From: Megamerina dolium
Taxonomy: Eukaryota > Arthropoda > Insecta > Diptera > Megamerinidae
Direction of reading: 5' to 3'
Length of the DNA: 64,000 nt
Assembly: GCA_963854835.1 (NCBI GenBank)
Contig: OY978525.1
Coordinates: 51,118,929 to 51,182,928 of the forward strand
The translations under genes were made by a program, and so were the position numbers. Below are positions 43,297-55,733 of the stretch, in pieces. A model generated the notes under the pieces. It worked only from the letters and a program-made list of their open reading frames with translations, ran no database searches and was not told the DNA's origin. How positions within the stretch are numbered: position 1 is the stretch's first letter; each line of letters starts with the position of its first letter.

Positions 43297-44487
43297 TATT
43301 CGAAGGGGGAATCTTTCTTAGATACCGTCCACCATAGACGGCATGTACGATTCATACTGTCCGCTAAAGGTACACCTCATTCGGGACCACGCCCAGTCAG
43401 TAATATCTTACTATGCTGGACTTGCGAACCAGTACGCCTACGTACTAAACCCTTAACTCCGACCTCTATAGCTTGTTTGTGTCCTGCGGGACCGCCGTTA
43501 AGCACTACTTCGCAGGACTAAGCTGAGCTAATATGCCTCTTCAAACATCCCGTACATGGCGTTCACACAGCTGCAGTTATATTTCTCCGCTGCCACTCCT
43601 TCTTCCTGAGCTCCTTGAGAGCTATTGCAGCCCATTCTTTCATCTTAGACCACACTAAACTCGATCGCAGCATATGGCTCACAATGTTATCAGGTGTTAT
43701 CCTTTCATTTATTATCTTCTCTATGGTCATTCTCTGCGTCTCAAATCTTAGGCAGAAGAAAAAGATATGCTGAGCGTTTTCGCCAACAGTGTTGCAGAAT
43801 GAACATTCTGTCGCGTCATCATGACCGAATCTGTGGAGGTACTCTCTGAAACAACCATGGCCCGTCAAAAACTGCGTAAGGTAGTAGTCTGTCTCTCCGT
43901 GTCCTCTTTCGACCCAAGCTTGCACGTTTCTGATGAGCCTGTGGGTCCACCTCCCTTTTCCTGCGGCGTCCCATTGACTTTGCCATTCATCTAGGCTCGT
44001 CTGTCTCTCCTCTTTCCGTTCGGTTGCCGTTAACCGTCTATTCAGGCTTTTGGTTCTGTTATATACTCTGCCCAACTCCGAGGCCATTATGTCCGGCGGC
44101 ATAATGCCGGATATAATACCGGCACCTTCTTGTGACACTGTCCTAAATGCACATGCAACTCTAATAGCGCTTAACCTGAAAACTATCTTCGCCTTCTTCG
44201 AGTATGTCTTTTGCCGCAGAGCTGCCCCCCATATAGGCGCCGCGTACATCAATATTGATTGACTGACTTTAGCCAGGAGCGCTCTCCTACTCTGGCTGGG
44301 GCCACCAATGTTGGCCATGATTCTCGTCAGAGCCGCTGTCATTGTTGCCGCCTTCCCGCAGGCTTTTTCGATATGCGCCTTGAAGTTGAGCCTCGTATCA
44401 ATCATTACACCTAGATATCTCAACGAAGGTTGCGTTGTAATGTTGTAGCCGTCAATGTTTAGGGTGATTTTTTCGAGTTTTTTCCTG

Positions 44488-44490
<3 letters not shown>
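43250..44490 (-). mobile_element. R1-like non-LTR element, 3' end with poly-A tail
   Basis: The T-run at about 43250-43294 is the poly-A tail on the minus strand, followed by a 3' UTR (43295-43562) and the C-terminal coding region. It is 5'-truncated near 44490 at a (GT)n tract. Confidence 0.85.
43563..44423 (-). pseudogene. R1-like ORF2 C-terminal domain
   Basis: An open 286-codon frame covering the region after the RT core: MRYLGVMIDTRLNFKAHIEK, then QSILMYAAPIWG, RVACAFRTVSQEGA and GIMPPDIMASE. Near the C-terminus it has the cysteine motif CSFCNTVGENAQHIFFFC. These are typical of R1-type and related arthropod elements. The start of the frame is inside the RT domain, so it is a 5'-truncated gene fragment although no stop interrupts it. 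Confidence 0.85.

Positions 44491-44520
<30 letters not shown>
44491..44520. repeat. (GT)n microsatellite
   Basis: About 14 GT units at the truncated end of the R1-like element. Confidence 0.9.
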
Positions 44521-44523
<3 letters not shown>

Positions 44524-45077
44524 AAGCAACTTTTTGATATTCACACACATGAGCCCACGTGATTTTATTTATCATAGAATGTCTAAATATTTATTGTTGG
44601 TATGCTTACGTAAGTGCAGAACAACGAATTGTGTGGGAAAGTGCTTTGTCCGCTTTTTCACACCCAACTGCAACTCAGTTGACTCAATGTTTTGGCATTC
44701 CATAATTATAAGTAATATTAATATGGATTGTGTATACCACAACTTCGAGCAATGTTGATATGTGTATGGATAATATGTATTTCACAATTTCGGGAAATAT
44801 GTCGCGAGGCAAAATATATATATGTGCATATTTCAGAGTACCTCAGTACCTCGATCATATTCCATTGCTTCACAATGATCATTTTCATTTCTGTATTTTT
44901 CAACATTTGATAACAAATTTTTTTTTCCCGGCTCACAAGATTGGAAAATGTTTTTTTTGTACAAGCGGAATTTTGGAAAGCGAATGTGAAAGTACGTCTT
45001 TTCAATGTTTTTCAAATACCAGCAGATCATGTGATAAATGTTTCTTCCAAAACTAATTGTTCGCTCTCGTCGCTAAA

Positions 45078-45080
<3 letters not shown>
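44521..45080. other. No gene recognised
   Basis: Several overlapping short frames on both strands, none with recognisable domains. Confidence 0.4.
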
Positions 45081-45142
<62 letters not shown>

Positions 45143-45160
45143 TATATATATATATATATA
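45081..45160. repeat. (TA)n microsatellite
   Basis: About 80 bp of TA with one CA interruption, at the boundary of the plus-strand R1-like fragment. Confidence 0.95.
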
Positions 45161-45890
45161 GCACCAACCTGTCCTTTTCTCCTAGAAAAGGTGGTGAAAA
45201 GCCCGGAGGAAGATCCACATCCAAGTATGGTGACATCTGCAGTAGAGAAAGCAGTGCTAATCGACGAGGCGGAAATAATAATGACGGCGGAGAGGTTCGG
45301 TAACACAAAGGCGCCTGGACTTGATGGTATCCTGAACAAGGCGCTTGAGATCGCCGTTGAGCATAATACGTTGAATGGGTTTTTCCGAAGGTGTGGAAGA
45401 AGCAGCGTCTAGTCCTACTTCAGAAACCGAATAAACCGGCAGGTGAGCCGAGTGCGTATCGACCACTATGCATGATAGACACGATGGCCAAAATGCTGGA
45501 GAGGCTGATCTGCACACATCTGGAGCATCATCTAGAAGGTGAGTCGCCTGGCTTGTCTGCGAATCAATTTGGCTTTAGGAGACATCGATCCACCATAGAC
45601 GCAGTTGGAAAATTGACGGGCATTGCGGGCAAGGCGATAGAGGGCGTCAGATGGATGCATGGCGACAAAAAATATTGAACAATTGTCAAATTTTATGTGC
45701 AAAATGCTTTCAACTCGGCATATTGGCCGCATATCATGAGGGCGCTGGAGGCGAAGAAAACACCTGTGTATCTGCTGCGGATAATCAACAGCTATCTGTC
45801 TAACAGACTGTTGTTATATGATACCGACGAAGGTCCCAAAAGCTATGTTGTAACGGGCGGAGTACCGCAGGGCTCCGTACTGAGCCCTTA
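45161..45890 (+). pseudogene. R1-like RT fragment (plus arm)
   Basis: It encodes [65 protein letters not shown] and GGVPQGSVLSP, with frameshifts. It is the inverted duplicate of 38613-39480 without the filler insertion, and stops at the same residue where the gypsy LTR begins. Confidence 0.88.
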
Positions 45891-45898
45891 GCTATTAT

Positions 45899-46895
45899 TG
45901 TAAGTCAAAATAATGCTCATCTAATTTATGCATTTTGACTCACTACAAATATTACAGTAATATTACTATTACCATTATGTTATTTTATTATGTGAATATC
46001 GCTGTAACCATTAATTAATGATAATCAACATACTATGCATAATGTAATTGTCATTGGTTAAAATGGGTTGTAGTATATTTATAATGCGTGGTCAGCGTCA
46101 TCGTACTCACTTATGATTGTGGAACAATTTCACAACCATGAAAAACAAAGAACGAAGAAGAAGAAAAATAATGAAATAAATAAACAATAAATCAAATAAT
46201 AAACAATAAAAAAAGAACCAACGGGTCATCGTACCTAGCTATATGATTATGAAACAATTGAACAACCATACACAGTGACAAGAAAATAAAAGCCAAAAAG
46301 AGAAACAAAATAAGCAAGGCAAACATAATATTGAATGCATGCACAATATTTACAACAAGAAGTATTTACTACAAATGATAATGATGACTTACTAAAAATA
46401 AGTTATAAATATGACCTACTGAAGAAATTGCAGTGGATTGACCTACTTAAGAAATTGCCATTTCTTCAGAAATTCTTTTATACTAAAATGGGGTTAAATT
46501 GTAAATTATGATATATATTTAAGGCTATATAAACTAAGAGAAGGCCTGAAATGAAGGCAGTCAGTGAATTAGTTAGTCGAGTGGATTACGATAACTCGAA
46601 GAACGAGTTAGCGCGTGTTTGCTACCGGGTGTAAACTGTAAAAGATTTTACATCCTACAAAACAAAAGTTGTATTGTAAAGAATCTAGTATTCTGTATAT
46701 TCTTAAAAAACGCATTGTGAAAGAAAAACTATTTAATCAATAAAAACTATACCGTGAAAAGCAAAACCTTATAACTGTGAAAAGTAATTGTGTGGAGAAA
46801 TGAAATTTGCAGGAAACAGCAACAGAATAAAAAAGGGGTAACTCCTAGACTATATGATATCTAAGCAAAGGTTACGGTGTCAGAAAGAAGGACAC
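45899..46895 (+). repeat. 17.6/297-like gypsy LTR (plus), MITE-free
   Basis: It starts TGTAAGTCAAAATAATGC, contains the inverted motif ATTTTGACTCAC and a TATATAAACTAAGAG box near 46530, and ends near GGTGTCAGAAAGAAGGAC. It is the inverted counterpart of 37196-38611 without the MITE. Confidence 0.85.
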
Positions 46896-46904
46896 AACAA
46901 TAAC

Positions 46905-46967
46905 AATGGAATCCTAATACTGCGTTAAACGTTTAACGTAAAATATCTTGTCTTACAAGATACTTCA
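46905..46967 (-). repeat. Gypsy leader fragment with two palindromes, in inverted orientation
   Basis: The segment from CAATGGAATCCTAATACTG to ACAAGATA matches 37105-37165 in the same orientation, although the neighbouring LTR is inverted. It contains the perfect palindrome CGTTAAACGTTTAACG and the hairpin TATCTTGT...ACAAGATA. Confidence 0.8.
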
Positions 46968-47135
46968 CAGTATAACCAGTATTAGCGTATACAGCACCTG
47001 GTCAAAAGTTTGTGTTGGACATAGATGCGAGTAGCTATGAAATAGAAGTGTTGCAATTATTATTAACAGAATCCAGTGATCGAACAGGGTTGATTGAAAT
47101 AGAATCAAACGTTCACAAAATAAAAACGTAACAAT

Positions 47136-47152
47136 TGGTGTCAGATGTGGGA
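47136..47152 (+). promoter_or_regulatory. Primer binding site (tRNA-Leu type)
   Basis: TGGTGTCAGATGTGGGA starts two bases after the LTR end. It resembles the tRNA-Leu 3' end complement (TGGTGTCAGAAGTGGG) recalled for Mdg3-type elements, with one difference. Confidence 0.65.
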
Positions 47153-47159
47153 TTCTTTT

Positions 47160-50110
47160 AATATGGTGAAAATTTACCAACTGAAAGTGGACCAGCTTAA
47201 AAAGCTGTTAGTAGAGATGTATCTATCGTCGTAAGGTGCAAAGGCGGAACTGCTTGTGAGTCTAAGGCAAGCTATGGAGGCCAAGGGTATTAAGGTAGCA
47301 GAACAAGTTACATATCCCGAAACAGTTAGTAGTACCTTGACGTATGAAGCCGCCAGTTTAATGTGTCCACCAGTGCCATGAGTACGCCAACTAGAAGCAG
47401 AGAGATCAGATCTGGTTGAAACAGTGTGTCAGGCATTAAAATCCGTAGTCCAGTCTAAAGCAAAAACAACAGGTCGACGTGAAACGTGAAATCCATCGTT
47501 AAACTAAATCGAGTCAGTTCAGCAGGGCGTGAACTGACTCCAACAGTGGGTAGCCCTATCATTCACATGTCACAATTACAGCGTGTACCAAGCAGCTTGA
47601 CTATCTATACAGAACTGGACAATATGGAGTTATTATTAATTTTGGGTACCGGCGCATCACATTCTATAATAAAGAACGATTTGGTAGACATTTGAGCCTT
47701 TAATGGGGAAAAAATTGCGTAGAGGTGAGAATGCACAAAGTCTGGGTAAGATAAAGAAACGAGTATCTATTGGAAATTGTACGTGGGAACGTGAATTCAT
47801 TGTGGACGACATCATCGATGACGTAATAATTAAGTTCATTTCATGATTGACAATGGATTTACGTTAGATTTAAATCAACGGATGCTACGCTATACAAATC
47901 TCGAGTTACCATTGAATATCGGTTACAAGCGTAGTGTAAACATCAAACGAATACTGACATGTCAACGCAAAGAGGTTCCAGCAAAATCAGAAGCGGTGAT
48001 TTGGGCACAGATGAATGTGGTTGATGGGACAGGCAAGCGGATAAAGAAATATCGAATAAAAAAATATAAAAATTTGTAGGACCTTAGTGGAATCTACAGA
48101 AAATAGAATGGTACCGGTGCGAATACTAAATCCAACTAATACATATACATTTGTGAAGTTAATGGTGATTGGTCATTGTCAGGAAGTTACTGCCGTAGTA
48201 GACTGCGAAAAGGATTCGTCGATGAAACTTGAAAGATCAGGAACTGTTAGCGTGGAATTAAAAGCACAGATTGAAGAATGGGCAGATGTGCTTAGCAAAC
48301 AGCAAAAAGAAAAGGCTTTAGAACTATTGAAGAAATACAGTTTAATCTTTTCTTCAAATGGAAAAGCTGGTGGACGGACATCTGAAACATCACACTGACG
48401 ATGGTGATTCTAGATCAACACGTCGAGCACCACGACGAGAAGCTCCATAGGCTTATTTATACTACAGACGATTTGTTCCTGGATTTGCAAACATCGCTAG
48501 CAGTCTACATGAGTTAACAAGAAAGAAAAAACTATTTGTATGGGGCGAGGAACAAAATGAAAGCATTCGAACAGCTGGAAGAAAGAATCTGTTATAACCA
48601 GTATTAGCATATCTAGTACCTGGTCAAAAGTTTGTATTGGACACGGATGCGAGTGACTACTGTGCTCTTTGGTAGTGGAGGTGTGCTCTCTCAGATCATA
48701 GATGGGCAAAAAAAGTAATGACATACTACAGTAAAATCCTGTTTAATTCAGAAAGAAACTACTCTCTTACTCTAAGAGAGTTGTTCGCACTACTGGAATG
48801 TGTAAATTATTTCCATAAGTACTTTTACGTTCAGTAATTTCATCTACGAACTGAACACACAGCGCTAAGGTGGTTATTATAATTTAAAAATCCAGATGGA
48901 CAAGTTTCTCGCTGGATTGAAAGGCTGCAGAGTTACGACTTTACAATCAATCATCGTAAAAGAGGACATCATGGACGACATAGTGCATCATGGATGCACT
49001 ATGTCGTCGTCCGCCCAAAATGGAATGTAAACATTATTCTCCAGTGGAAAGCAAGGAGCACACTATCGACATTCGACTTTCGAATATCAGTGGAACGAAC
49101 CGATCTCGTATTTATTATGAAATACCAAGAGAAGGACGTACGTCCAGATTGGCGTGATATGGCTAATGAGACTCCAATAGCAAAGGCATACTGGGCGCAG
49201 TGGCAGGCTTGCACTTACGAGATGAATGTCTATTCCGAGCATGGAAATGTGATGATGAAAAAATCAAGTTGTACCCAAGGCAAGAGTAAATGAACTTATA
49301 GCTAAGTATCACAATGCTTCCAGTAGAGGGCATTTGGGCACCACAAAAATCACCGAGAAAATAAAAAAACGATATGTCCCAATACACACCGTGTAAGTAT
49401 ATTTTGGTGGTTATAGATTACTTCAGTAAATGGCCTGAAGTATACCCCATTCCAAATCAAGAAGCTAGTACAGTTGCGGATGTATTCGTCAACCAATGGA
49501 CTCAATTTTGTGTACCGATGGAGTTACACTCAGACCAAGGTCGTAATTTCAAGACAATTGTATTCCAGGAGATGTCCCGTATATTGGGTATACACACAAC
49601 TCTTACAACACCTTTGCATCCGCAATCTGATAGCATGGTGAACGGTTCAACCGTACCTTGGAATAATATCTGAGGAAAGTCGTTGATAAATACCAAAAAG
49701 TATGTTATGTACATATACCAATGTTCTCCATCTCATATCGATCCGCACAAAATGATACTATGTCTACTACACCAGCAATGACAATTTTTGGAATCGAATT
49801 TAGACTGTCAGCTGATATAAAATTTGGCGTCGAAATAGCAACGAGATCAACCGAAATCAAACCGTGAAAAGCGGGAACAGTTGGATGAAGTACATCAGTT
49901 CATCAAGGAGCGGCTGCAGATGATAAGCGACAAGATGAAGGCCCGGTATGATTTAAGAGTAAATTCCAAAGGGTTCTATAAAGGAGAGCTTGTAATGCTT
50001 ATAATCCACTACGAAAGCAAGGCCTCTCCCCTAAATTACAGACTAATTGGGAAAGACGTAGTGTATCATATTCAACGTGCCTGGAATAGAAGAGCAAAAT
50101 TTAAGTAGTC
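47160..50110 (+). pseudogene. Mdg3-like gypsy gag-pol remnant
   Basis: Gag start-like MVKIYQLKVDQLKKLL at about 47164 with a stop soon after. The protease is at 47486-47695 (LLILGTGASHSIIK, where the catalytic D of DTGA is G). The linker is at 47843-48398. RNase H is near 48590-48990 (PVLAYLVPGQKFVLDTDAS, LTLRELFALLECV). The integrase core is at 49374-49673 (KYILVVIDYFSKWPEVYP, MELHSDQGRNF, TPLHPQSD). The C-terminus is at 49881-50108. The reverse transcriptase between 48400 and 48590 is almost wholly deleted. Numerous stops separate these blocks. Confidence 0.82.
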
Positions 50111-50169
50111 CACTTGGATTGGCTTGTCCATATCGGGGGAAAGTATAGGAGAATGTTTAAAGCTGGCAG

Positions 50170-50608
50170 TGTAACGAGTATCGATGGTTGGCTATTCATC
50201 ACTAATTGTTTATAGTACGAATAACGGTAGCATCGAAACGAATGTCTACAAAAAGGAGTAGGCGATAACCAGGACAAGCCAAAGTGAAAGAAAGAGAAGA
50301 AACTCGATTATGATAAAGGAAGATACTGGACTGTTGCCACAGAGTATAAATAGAGCTAGTTGTTGACAAATAAAACAATTCAATTCCGAAAGTAGTACAG
50401 GCAGCATAACACCTTCAATTGATAAAGACTACATCAGACGATAGCAAGTTGAATTAAGGAGTGATTGTAAATAGAAGTATACATTAAATAAATTGTTGTT
50501 GCACATAGTTAGTACAAAATAAGTGTTGCAGTTATTATTGATAGAATCTAGTGATCGATCAAGGTTGATTCAAGTAGAACTAAACATTAACAAAATAAAA
50601 ACGTAACA
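50170..50608 (+). repeat. 3' LTR of Mdg3-like gypsy element
   Basis: 439 bp, from TGTAACGAGTATCGATGG to AAAACGTAACA, with a TATA box (GAGTATAAATAGAGC near 50343). Its end matches 47050-47133 and its whole length matches 12432-12829 inverted. Confidence 0.85.
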
Positions 50609-50774
50609 ATATTTTCCGACTTGTTAACTTATGGGACCGTGTCTCTTCACGTATGTGGCCTTGGTTTCGGCCGTTGGCGGGTATAAAGGTATTCGAATTT
50701 CGGGGAATCCCGTTTGCGTTACATCAATAAAATCATATGAAAATATTTTATAAACGTTATGTAAAAACTGTAGT

Positions 50775-50777
<3 letters not shown>

Positions 50778-50857
<80 letters not shown>

Positions 50858-50896
50858 TATATACATATATATATACATATATATATACATATATAC

Positions 50897-50948
<52 letters not shown>

Positions 50949-50987
50949 ATACATATATATATACATATATACATACATACGTACATA

Positions 50988-51056
<69 letters not shown>
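50778..51056. repeat. (TA)n / (TACA)n microsatellite block
   Basis: About 280 bp of TA repeats with TACATA and GTAC variants. It abuts the end of the mariner that follows, consistent with a TA target. Confidence 0.95.
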
Positions 51057-51059
<3 letters not shown>

Positions 51060-51069
51060 GTGTTAGAAA

Positions 51070-52297
51070 AAGTTCGATTCAATAAGGTTTTGCCATTTGT
51101 GGGGTAATGCTAATAATTTCACCTGTGTAGAACTTCTGGGTTTTCTGAGTGAGAAACTGATCCAAGTGCGTTTTGCAGGCCTCGAAGGAATTTAAATTTA
51201 CACCATTAAGAGACTTCTGGGGAGATCAAAACAAATCATAATCTGAAGGTGCAAGGTCTGGGCTATATGATGTATGCAATGAAATTTCCCAGATAAGCTC
51301 CCTCAGTTTTTGCCGGGTAATCAAAATGTGTGTGGTCTGGTGTTGTCATTATGGAACACAACACCTTTTCTGTTGATCAATTCTGGCCATTTTAATTGAA
51401 TTGCTTGCTTCAATATCTTAAATTTTTGAAAGTAGAGATCAGAAATAAGATTTTGATCAGATTGTAGAAGCTCATAATGAACAATTCCCTTCCAGTCTCA
51501 CCAGACACACAGCATTGCCTTTCTTGGTGGCAATCCTGGTTTTGCCACCGTTTGTGAAGCTTCACTTCGCTTTTACCACGACTTTTTTCGCACATTATTG
51601 CTGTAGCTCAGTGGTTAGTGTATTGGTCTTCTGATCTGTAGGTCGTGGTTCAATCCCCGGCTGATGCATAACAAATTTAATATCGAAAAGATTTTCGAAC
51701 GGTACCCACCTGCCGGCAAGAAAAAGTGATGTTGCAAGAATTCTGCCGTTCGGAACCGGCTAAAATAAGTAGGTCCTTTCTAATACTGTCCAAAATTTAA
51801 CACGCACAACAGTAATGGAAGAGAAGCTCGGCCAATGAGACCTTCGGGGCTTTAAGTGCCACATATTTATTTTATATTTTTTTATTGTCGTACGTCGTAC
51901 TTTTCATCGCCCGTTATATTCTCTTCAGAAATTGTTTGATTTCGTTCCGTTTTAGCAGTGAATCGCAAATGGAAATTCGGTTCATTATATTTTTCACTGC
52001 TAATTCATGTGGCACTCAAACATCGAGGTCCTGTGTGTATCCAGCTTTCTTTAAATAGTTTATAACTGTTTGGTGATGAATGCTTAGCTGCTTAGCAAAG
52101 TTACCGGCACATAAGGTCTTGCTCAATTTTTTCCATGATTTCATCGACTTTTTCAGTGATTGGTCGACCAAATCGAAGCGCATCTTTCCATCAGAGTTAT
52201 GTTTTGTTTTTCTAGTTTTAGCATCGTCTCCGTAAACTTCATAATTTTTTTCAGCTGCCTGGAAAATATGACTATAATGTTCCGAATTTTCACTCAT
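51070..52297 (-). pseudogene. mariner transposase, decayed
   Basis: Minus strand: MSENSEHYSHIF at about 52297, an N-terminal segment EVYGDDAKTRK, a helix-turn-helix FAKQLSIHHQTVINYLKKAGY, then in other frames RISICDSLLKRNE and GDEK, which carries the first catalytic Asp. After the SINE come PGLPPRKAMLCVWWDWKG, VVFHNDNTRPHT (second Asp) and a decayed region with QTLHLQIM where the third Asp of SPDLAPSDY would lie. Frameshifts and stops are frequent. The length before decay would be about 345 residues. Confidence 0.82.
51601..51881 (+). mobile_element. tRNA-derived SINE inside mariner, with target duplication
   Basis: It starts CTGTAGCTCAGTGGTTAGTG, has the B-box GGTTCAATCCC and the family body (GGTACCCACCTGCCGGCAAG, CCGTTCGGAACCGGCTAA, TAGGTCC, GGGGCTTTAAGTG), and ends in an AT-rich tail. 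It is flanked by TTATTG at 51595-51600 and 51882-51887. The mariner reading continues on each side, which defines the insertion precisely. Confidence 0.92.
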
Positions 52298-52330
52298 TTT
52301 TATACGTGGATAACTTTTCACAGAATAATA

Positions 52331-54487
52331 CGATTTTAATAATATCTTCTAACCAAATGAAGGTTAAAATGTCAATTTTTCTCCATCACTTAAGAAATCA
52401 TACCATCGCCATTTATTCATCGATTTTTTTAAATAGGGGCTTATTTTTCTTGGCAAAGAACCAGCTTTATGTCAAAAAGGTTAAACATACTTAACTTTGC
52501 GATTTAATATTTCTATGCCCGTAAATAAAAAAAAATATTTTATCTAAAAAAATTAGTTTTTAAAGATTTTAATGTCGGTAGCATTTAAGTTTCTGGACCA
52601 ATTTTGAAGTCGTGTAAGAAAAAGTCTTGCAGGAGTTAATTATCTTCCGTTTGGGTGATCGCTTTTTCGAATCAGACGATCCGTAGTCAAGTTCTGCTCA
52701 AAATGGCTATAATACCTCCAAAAGGTGGGAAAACATTTATTCATGTCTCGAAAACGCTTCCATAAAAAATGTGGATATCGTGATTAGAAGCCGAAAGTCT
52801 ATAGAAAAATTGCATTGCTTATTTGCAATGCAATGCAACTTATGATTGCAATCATATATAAATGTGTATTTATGTAAATGCGGCATCATGAACACACCAC
52901 GGTTGAACATGAACATAGCATTAGACGCTCTCGATCGGTCGTGTATATTGAACTTTTCACTCTGTTTGTGTGTTGCGTGTGGCCTGTGGGTGACAGAAAA
53001 GAATTATGTATCTACCTTGTTGTTTACTTCTTATGTTGGAGTAGGAAGTGCTGAATTTTATGCCGATTGTGAACCATCATGTTAATAAAATTTTTAAGAG
53101 TAAATTATTTTTCCTAATTAAAACTTTGGTTCTACAGGAAATGCGTCAAAAGTGTGTGAAAGAGGGCTTTGTTGTTGTGTGGAAATATTAGTGTTAGATA
53201 CCATATTTTTAACACTCCAATTTAGCCAAAGCAATATATTTGTGTTACCATTACCGTACCAAAATAAAAATAGATTTATTGTTGCGTTTTCTGTATTGGG
53301 AACAAGTGGTGTTAAAACATGCGAGTGTTCTTGCATGTGAAAAGAATTGGTTATGCAGTTCTATTTGTTGGCGTAAGTGTTCCGGATTAAAATCAACAAT
53401 TTCTTGTGGATAGATCAAAGCAAGTGGCTGAAGAAAACAGAGGCTGGTTGCCGAGTAACAGAATAAAAGTAAAATATTATAAAAACAAGATAAGTGCTAA
53501 TTTTGTAATTTCTTTTTATATATAGTAGTATTTTGTATAGAACTCAGAGGTGCTCCGTTGGGCTGATTCCACGAGAGCTGGTGTTTTTGTGATTACCTAC
53601 GCTAATCTGCAACACATTGTTGTTGGCTTAAAAATGTAAAAAATCTCTAATTATATTAATTAATTTAAATATTGATTCCAAACGGATCTCTAAAGAGATC
53701 GATGAAAGACTAATATCCAATTAATGTCTAAAGAGATTAATCCCTCTCTTTGGAAATAAGTCGCACAATTTTTACATATATATAAAATAAAATTGTGAAA
53801 TAAAAATAAACTATATGTAAAACTAAAAACAATATAAAAACACAAATGTGTATACAAACTAAACTATAAATAAAAAACTATATACATAAAAATGTTTAAA
53901 ATAAAATATATTTACATAACAAACCAATTACATAACATTCGAATCAAATAAAAATCAACAAATCCAAAATTGTAAAAAAAAACATAAAAATAAAATTGAA
54001 TATAAATACAAAACAAAATTGTATTCAATTCATGTTTAATTCAGTGAATATAAATGAAATTCAATTTTCAAAATTAAAAGACAATTAAACAAATACAGTT
54101 GTATTTATGTGAATATAAAAATGTAAACAATAGAGAGAATATAATTGTGGATAAAATACAAATACAAATATAATTGATACCTAATTTTTGTAAATCAGCA
54201 ACAACTACAATTCTTCCTTTTGTAGGAAGGTGATCAAATATAAATAATACAATAAGAAAATAAAATTAAAAAAAATTCCAAAAAAGAAAACTCAAAGATA
54301 TTATCAAAATTAGAAGCGAAATATGAAAGATAAGTTAACGTTTAAATTAAATTAAAATTTATATCTACAAAAATAAGTATTTAAATTAATATATTATTTA
54401 CACAATACAATATAAATGAATATATACAACTTTATGAAATAAAATAATATTACTGTTCTATTGTACATATATCATAATAATATATAA
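52331..54487. other. AT-rich stretch, no gene recognised
   Basis: From about 53500 to 54480 the sequence is extremely AT-rich and rich in ATAAAA runs. Part may be the LTR and leader of the Mag-like element whose gag appears at 55980, but no paired LTR is inside the window. Short frames at 52846-53336 have no recognisable domains. Confidence 0.4.
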
Positions 54488-54489
54488 TA

Positions 54490-55733
54490 AAGGGTAATCC
54501 ATTTCGCGGTTTCAAAAGTATAGGACTAGAATTCGACATCCGTCAAACTGAGTTGTTAAAACAATTTCTTTATTTTTCAGTTCAAAGTCTGACATTTGCG
54601 AAAATGGATCGCTTAACTATCGCACAACGCATTAAAATTGTAAAAACCTACTACAAAAATGGTGATTCTGCCACAGCCACATATCGTGCTTTAAGAGGAG
54701 ATTATGGTTTACATAATCGTCCAACTATGCAAGCAATTGGCAAAATTGTGAAGAAATATGAAGAGACTCGTACCACCGAAAATATCGCTGCTGTAAGTGA
54801 AAGTGTTGCCGAAGACCCGAATGTGTCGATTCCTCGTCGTTCTCAGGAATTAGGACTGTCTTACGGCACATTATGGCGTATTTTGCATTTGGATCTACAC
54901 CTACATTCATATAAAATCCAGCTCACACAACAACTGAAGCCAGCTGACCATTCACAACGTCGTAGATACGTCGAATGGGTGCTTGAACAACAGGCGGTGG
55001 ACGGCGTTTTTTCGAACAAAATTTTCTTCAGCGACGAAGCACATTTCTCACTCTGTGGGTATGTTAACAAACAAAATTGTCGTATTTGGGGTTCTGAGAA
55101 TCCTCAAGTAATTGAAGAGAGGCCACTACATCCACAAAAAGTCACTGCTTGGTGCTCTCTTTGGTCCGGAGGTGTGATTGGACCTTACTTCTTCGAAAAC
55201 GACGATGGAACGACTGTCACCGTCAATTCGGAGCGTTATGGTCATATGATAACCGACTTTTTTTGCCTGCTATTGAAGAATATGACTTAGAGGATATGTG
55301 GTTTCAACAAGACGGTGCCACATGCCACACAACTCGAGCGAATATGGCTTTATTGCAAGAGAAATTTTCTGGCCGCGTAATTTCTCGTCGTGGCGATATC
55401 AAGTGGCCACCAAGATCATGCGATTTGACACCGCTTGAATTTTTTTGTGGGGCTACGCGAAAGACCGTGTTTATGCAGATAAACCTTTAACTCTTGAAAC
55501 CAACATTCGTCACGTTATGGCTGAGATACCGCCCAATATGTGTCAAAAAGTGGTCGAAAATTACCTCAAAAGAATCGATGCTTGCAACAATTCGCGTGGT
55601 GGTCATTTAAATGATGTAGTATTTCACACATAATGTCAACGTTCAAACTTTATAATAAAAAAGAAATATCATGATAAAAAATATTTTATATGTGTTTTAT
55701 TTACATTTACTTTTGAAACCCTTTTGGATAACC

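Larger units (their letters stand above)
46968..50608 (+). mobile_element. Mdg3-like Ty3/gypsy element, degenerate
   Basis: An LTR-like end at about 47050-47133 is followed by a primer binding site (47136-47152), decayed gag, protease, linker, RNase H and integrase pieces, and a 3' LTR at 50170-50608. The first 70 bases (46968-47040) are RNase H sequence (PVLA, PGQKFVLD) joined directly to the tail of an LTR, so the left LTR belongs to a deletion-fused copy. Many stops; the RT core is largely missing. Confidence 0.8.
51057..52330 (-). mobile_element. mariner element, decayed, split by a SINE
   Basis: A minus-strand mariner beginning next to (TA)n at 51057 and extending to beyond its start codon near 52297. 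The outer end on the 5' side could not be delimited. A SINE (51601-51881) sits inside the catalytic region. Confidence 0.8.

Noticed and set aside
43563..44423. Intact 286-residue host protein
   Set aside because: Sequence motifs (YAAPIWG, CSFCNTVGENAQHIFFFC) and the adjacent poly-A show it is a 5'-truncated R1-like ORF2 end.
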